Assembly (NCBI RefSeq): GCF_052857255.1
Contig: NC_135502.1
Location: forward strand, 188,167,806-188,231,805
Reading direction: 5' to 3'
Origin: Amblyomma americanum
Taxonomy: Eukaryota; Arthropoda; Arachnida; Ixodida; Ixodidae
Length of the DNA stretch: 64,000 bases
A program made the translations under genes and the position numbers. The notes beneath the pieces are model-generated. The model was given only the letters and a program-made list of their open reading frames with translations, had not been told where the DNA came from and did not search any database. Positions 61,638-64,000 of this stretch are shown piece by piece. Position 1 is the stretch's first letter, and the number at the start of each line of letters is the position of its first letter.

Positions 61638-61880
61638 CGGCTTGCCTTGATCGGAGGCGACACAGTGAACGAGGCTATACACCTCATCCAGATAAATTTC
61701 GTAAAGACGCCAGTCGCTTTGCAGTTTACTCTGGAAGGGGGAGGCACAGGCGACCTTTTAGGCAGCTTCGCCTGTATAGTGTTGTTGTTGATGAGTTTTC
61801 TCATGCCGTGTTTGTTAGCCCTTGTTTGCATTTTGTGATGTTTCTGGTCCCTCGCATTCTCTTTAATCATTGTTTTTAAC
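61638..61880 (+). CDS. Last recognised exon of the DUF4806-like gene (frameshifted)
   Basis: From CGG 61638 the frame reads RLALIGGDTVNEAIHLIQIN and VALQFTL. This is the core pattern of the DUF4806 domain (IGG-x-x-x-x-E-A, then LA-x-Q-x-x-x-x-G). Past about 61730 the pattern continues in another frame (RRPFRQLRLYSVVVDEF) to TAA at 61878-61880, while the first frame runs into a hydrophobic, unlikely tail. Two single-base insertions near CTCTGG and GGGGG would explain it. The copy is either a pseudogene or has assembly indels. Confidence 0.6.
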
Positions 61881-63286
61881 GGGTTGCTTGATTCACTGTG
61901 GCTTTGATTTTATGTGCTAAGCAATGAATGCAATTGTTCCAAGAAGAAATGATGCACAGATACACCCTTTCTTCCTTTTATTGATGGTTTAACTGACAGC
62001 AAGCATTTGGCCTTCAGAATAACCTGCTTGAAGAGATGATTGATACTTCTTTTAGAGCCACGGTAGTTCCTTACTGGACAACAAAAAGTAAAAGAACTCT
62101 TTAATTTGAATTTTGATTTCTCTGAACTATTACTTTGGTTCTGTCAACTTGCAGTGCATTAAAAGGACTCTTTAATTCGATTACTACTGGATTTTATTTT
62201 TAGTCGGTTTTTCTTTGGAAGTGCTGTAAAACACTAAATCCTAATTATCATAGCTTAATGATCCGTTGATTTTACAAGCTTGTTTCGTTATCAAGAAATG
62301 ATTATCATGTGAAGAAAACCAAGCCACAAATTCTGGCATTCTTGTTCGAGCCTTAAAAAGGCACTGAAAGGGGGGGAGGGCCCAATGAGGGTAAGAAACG
62401 CTGATGAAACTGGTAGATATTGATTTGCCTATCAGCCTCCTGTAAAAGTTTCAGTATAGCTAATGTAAAGCAGAGATATTGGCAATTAAAAACTGCCTCC
62501 ATGTTAACCTCTCAACCCGTACACCAGCCGCCACAGCTGCACACAGAGGAGGGAATACAAATGGGGAGGTGGTGCAGTCACATTCGGGGCCGGGAGAGCG
62601 CCCGTCCTTTTTCTCTGTATTGCTCGCGAACCAATGATAGCACTCTGCATCATGACGTCATTTGCGCTAGCAAATGCAATGCGCGCAATCTCTGGCGAAT
62701 GCCTGGTGACGTGGGTTGCGGCACAAGAGCGCGAAATTTCGGAAATCTCTTGCAAGTTACCAGCTTGCAATCGAGGACCTTTACGTGACAAGCACACTCA
62801 GTGGAATTTCCACTACTTAATGCACATATTTGATTTCTTCTTTCTCAACCCCCTTTTGAGACTCTTTAGCTTAAATTTGGGCTCTGTAATGTCCACCGTT
62901 ACTCCCATCTAGGCCACCTTCGATTCCAAATGGACACCCTTAAGTTAGAGGCCAGAAAACTCAATTGGCAAAAAAACCCGGCAAAATGCAAACAGCAGTT
63001 GAGAGAGGCGCACACAAGAATTTTGACACTGACAGTCGTTTGCTAATATAGTCTAGCATTTTCCCAGCCCTCGTCTAGCTGGGCCAGTTTTGGGTTCAGG
63101 CCCTGTATGGTACAGCTACTTCTTTTTATTGGCTTTGAAAGTTTTTTATAACATTTCAGTTGTTTGCTCCTTCCTTTCCTGGTCGAGGTAAGCCTGTCAG
63201 ATGTCGTGTGAAAAACAAAGGTTCCTCTTAGCGTGATGACAATAATGAACATGATTAGGAGTAAAGCATTGGGCGAAGCAGCATTC
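61881..63286. other. Sequence downstream of the DUF4806-like gene without recognised features
   Basis: AT-rich, possibly 3' UTR in its first part. No AATAAA close to the stop is obvious. No repeats with defined ends were found. Confidence 0.35.
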
Positions 63287-63288
63287 TA

Positions 63289-64000
63289 CCGCATTTACTC
63301 AAATATAACGCGACCACGATTGTAACGCGAGGGTCGACTTTTCGGGCGGGAAAAGGGGACAAAAAAATACTATTGTAACGCGAGGGTAGCCCTCGGGCGT
63401 GGACAGATAAATGGAAGGAACTCAAATGTGATGCGAGGAAACGACATTACACAGTTCTGAGGGTCAAAGACAACTTTATTGAATTACAAGCCAAACAGGC
63501 ATTCCTATACACCCTCATCCTCACGGCAGTTGTCGCCGTCACTGTCATCATAACAGCTTTCCTCTTCGTCACTAGCTGCCTCCCGCAGCAGGTCGTCCTC
63601 GCTTCCGTCTAGAGCATTTGAAATTGAGCATTTCTTAAAGACGCGGTAGCCCAAATTATGAGGCAGCCCGTACCAGGCTGCTGAAACCCATTGGGCAGCG
63701 GCAGACGCGCTTGGGATTTCAGCCTACCTGCAGGTGTTGTTGATGCGCTTTCAATCCACTCCCAGTGCAATTGTCGCAAGCGATCCTTAAAGGGCTTGTT
63801 CATGCAAACGTCTAGCGGCTGGAGAATGGAGGTCATGCCTCCCGGTATAACAACGAGATGCGGTCGGTCAAGCTGTAGCTTTTGTTTGACTACGGGCGTC
63901 AGGTGACCTCGGAAAGAGTCCAGAACTAATATTGCTTCCAGATGCAGCAATGCGCCTGGCCTTCGGTCCCACACGCTTTGAATCCAATCTATGAGATGAT
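63289..64000 (-). mobile_element. pogo/Tigger-like transposon, cut by the window end
   Basis: The left end CCGCATTTACTCAAATATAACG follows TA (63287-63288), the style of pogo terminal repeats and target. Two subterminal copies of ATTGTAACGCGAGGGT lie at 63319-63334 and 63372-63387. The transposase gene enters from the right edge on the minus strand. Confidence 0.8.
63505..64000 (-). pseudogene. pogo/Tigger transposase, C-terminal part, frameshifted
   Basis: From the edge the frame reads LIDWIQSVWDRRPGALL, LVLDSFRGHLT (catalytic D), HLVVIPGGMTSILQPLDVCM (second D region) and NKPFKDRLR, the DDE core of pogo-type transposases. Near 63690 the sense shifts frame and continues YGLPHNLGYRVFKKCSISNA and an acidic tail to TAG at 63505-63507. 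The unshifted frame ends at 63609. GTG 63974 is not a start; the gene continues outside the window. Confidence 0.85.

Noticed and set aside
61611..61838. Membrane protein with a hydrophobic C-terminus
   Set aside because: The hydrophobic tail appears only after the point where the DUF4806-like pattern moves to another frame, so it is most likely an out-of-frame artefact.
1..64000. CRISPR arrays, operons, rRNA or phage modules
   Set aside because: Repeats are tandem or transposon-type without spacers, and all gene structure is eukaryotic.

Overview
The window looks like repeat-rich nuclear DNA of a hard tick (Ixodidae). This rests on spliceosomal introns, AATAAA signals, tRNA-derived SINEs resembling the tick Ruka family, and tick-type Gypsy, RTE and I-like retroelements. 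There is no prokaryotic architecture: no operons, ribosome binding sites, CRISPR arrays or rRNA. Most of the 64 kb is transposable elements, many nested, so almost every long open frame is transposon-encoded. Family names come from motif recognition by eye, not from database searches.

Layout. 1.05-4.25 kb: a C2H2 zinc-finger, transposase-like gene behind three 116-bp tandem repeats, with an inferred small intron, a frameshift at an A6 run and a polyA signal. 4.57-9.08 kb: SINE copies, a small MITE and a 3'-truncated I-like LINE (minus strand) holding a nested 5'-inverted RTE fragment. 9.76-11.38 kb: a 1.6-kb near-palindrome of two LTR-like arms. 11.98-22.77 kb: an I-like LINE (minus strand, 9-bp target duplication) split by a young Gypsy element at 15.38-20.45 kb whose gag-pol has no integrase.

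From about 22.9 to 61.9 kb I infer one host-type gene on the plus strand. A 5' UTR exon is followed by coding exons at 24039-24263, 26304-26405, 45302-45469, about 58901-59022 and 61638-61880. Splice phases agree at every coding junction (1-1, 1-1, 1-1, 0-0), and the conceptual protein resembles the DUF4806 family expanded in ticks. Apparent one-base indels in the first and last coding exons mean it is either a decaying paralogue or an assembly with indel errors.

Its introns carry a Ruka-like SINE, a 0.6-kb mini-Gypsy, RTE and CR1 fragments, a TTAA-flanked 0.9-kb element, a 3.2-kb RTE with a tRNA-like 5' end (32.0-35.2 kb), a complete but decayed Gypsy with an intact integrase frame (36.2-40.45 kb), two inverted copies of a 2.4-kb TTAA-type element (41.1-44.6 and 50.8-53.4 kb), a Gypsy-like gag-protease element without reverse transcriptase (46.1-50.7 kb), and a second integrase-less Gypsy (53.4-58.6 kb, plus strand). 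A pogo relic lies at 59.66-60.26 kb, and the window ends in a pogo/Tigger transposon (63.29 kb to the edge).

The most notable items are the phase-consistent split gene, the two matching integrase-less Gypsy copies with near-identical LTRs, the LTR-like palindrome, and the tRNA-like head of the RTE element.
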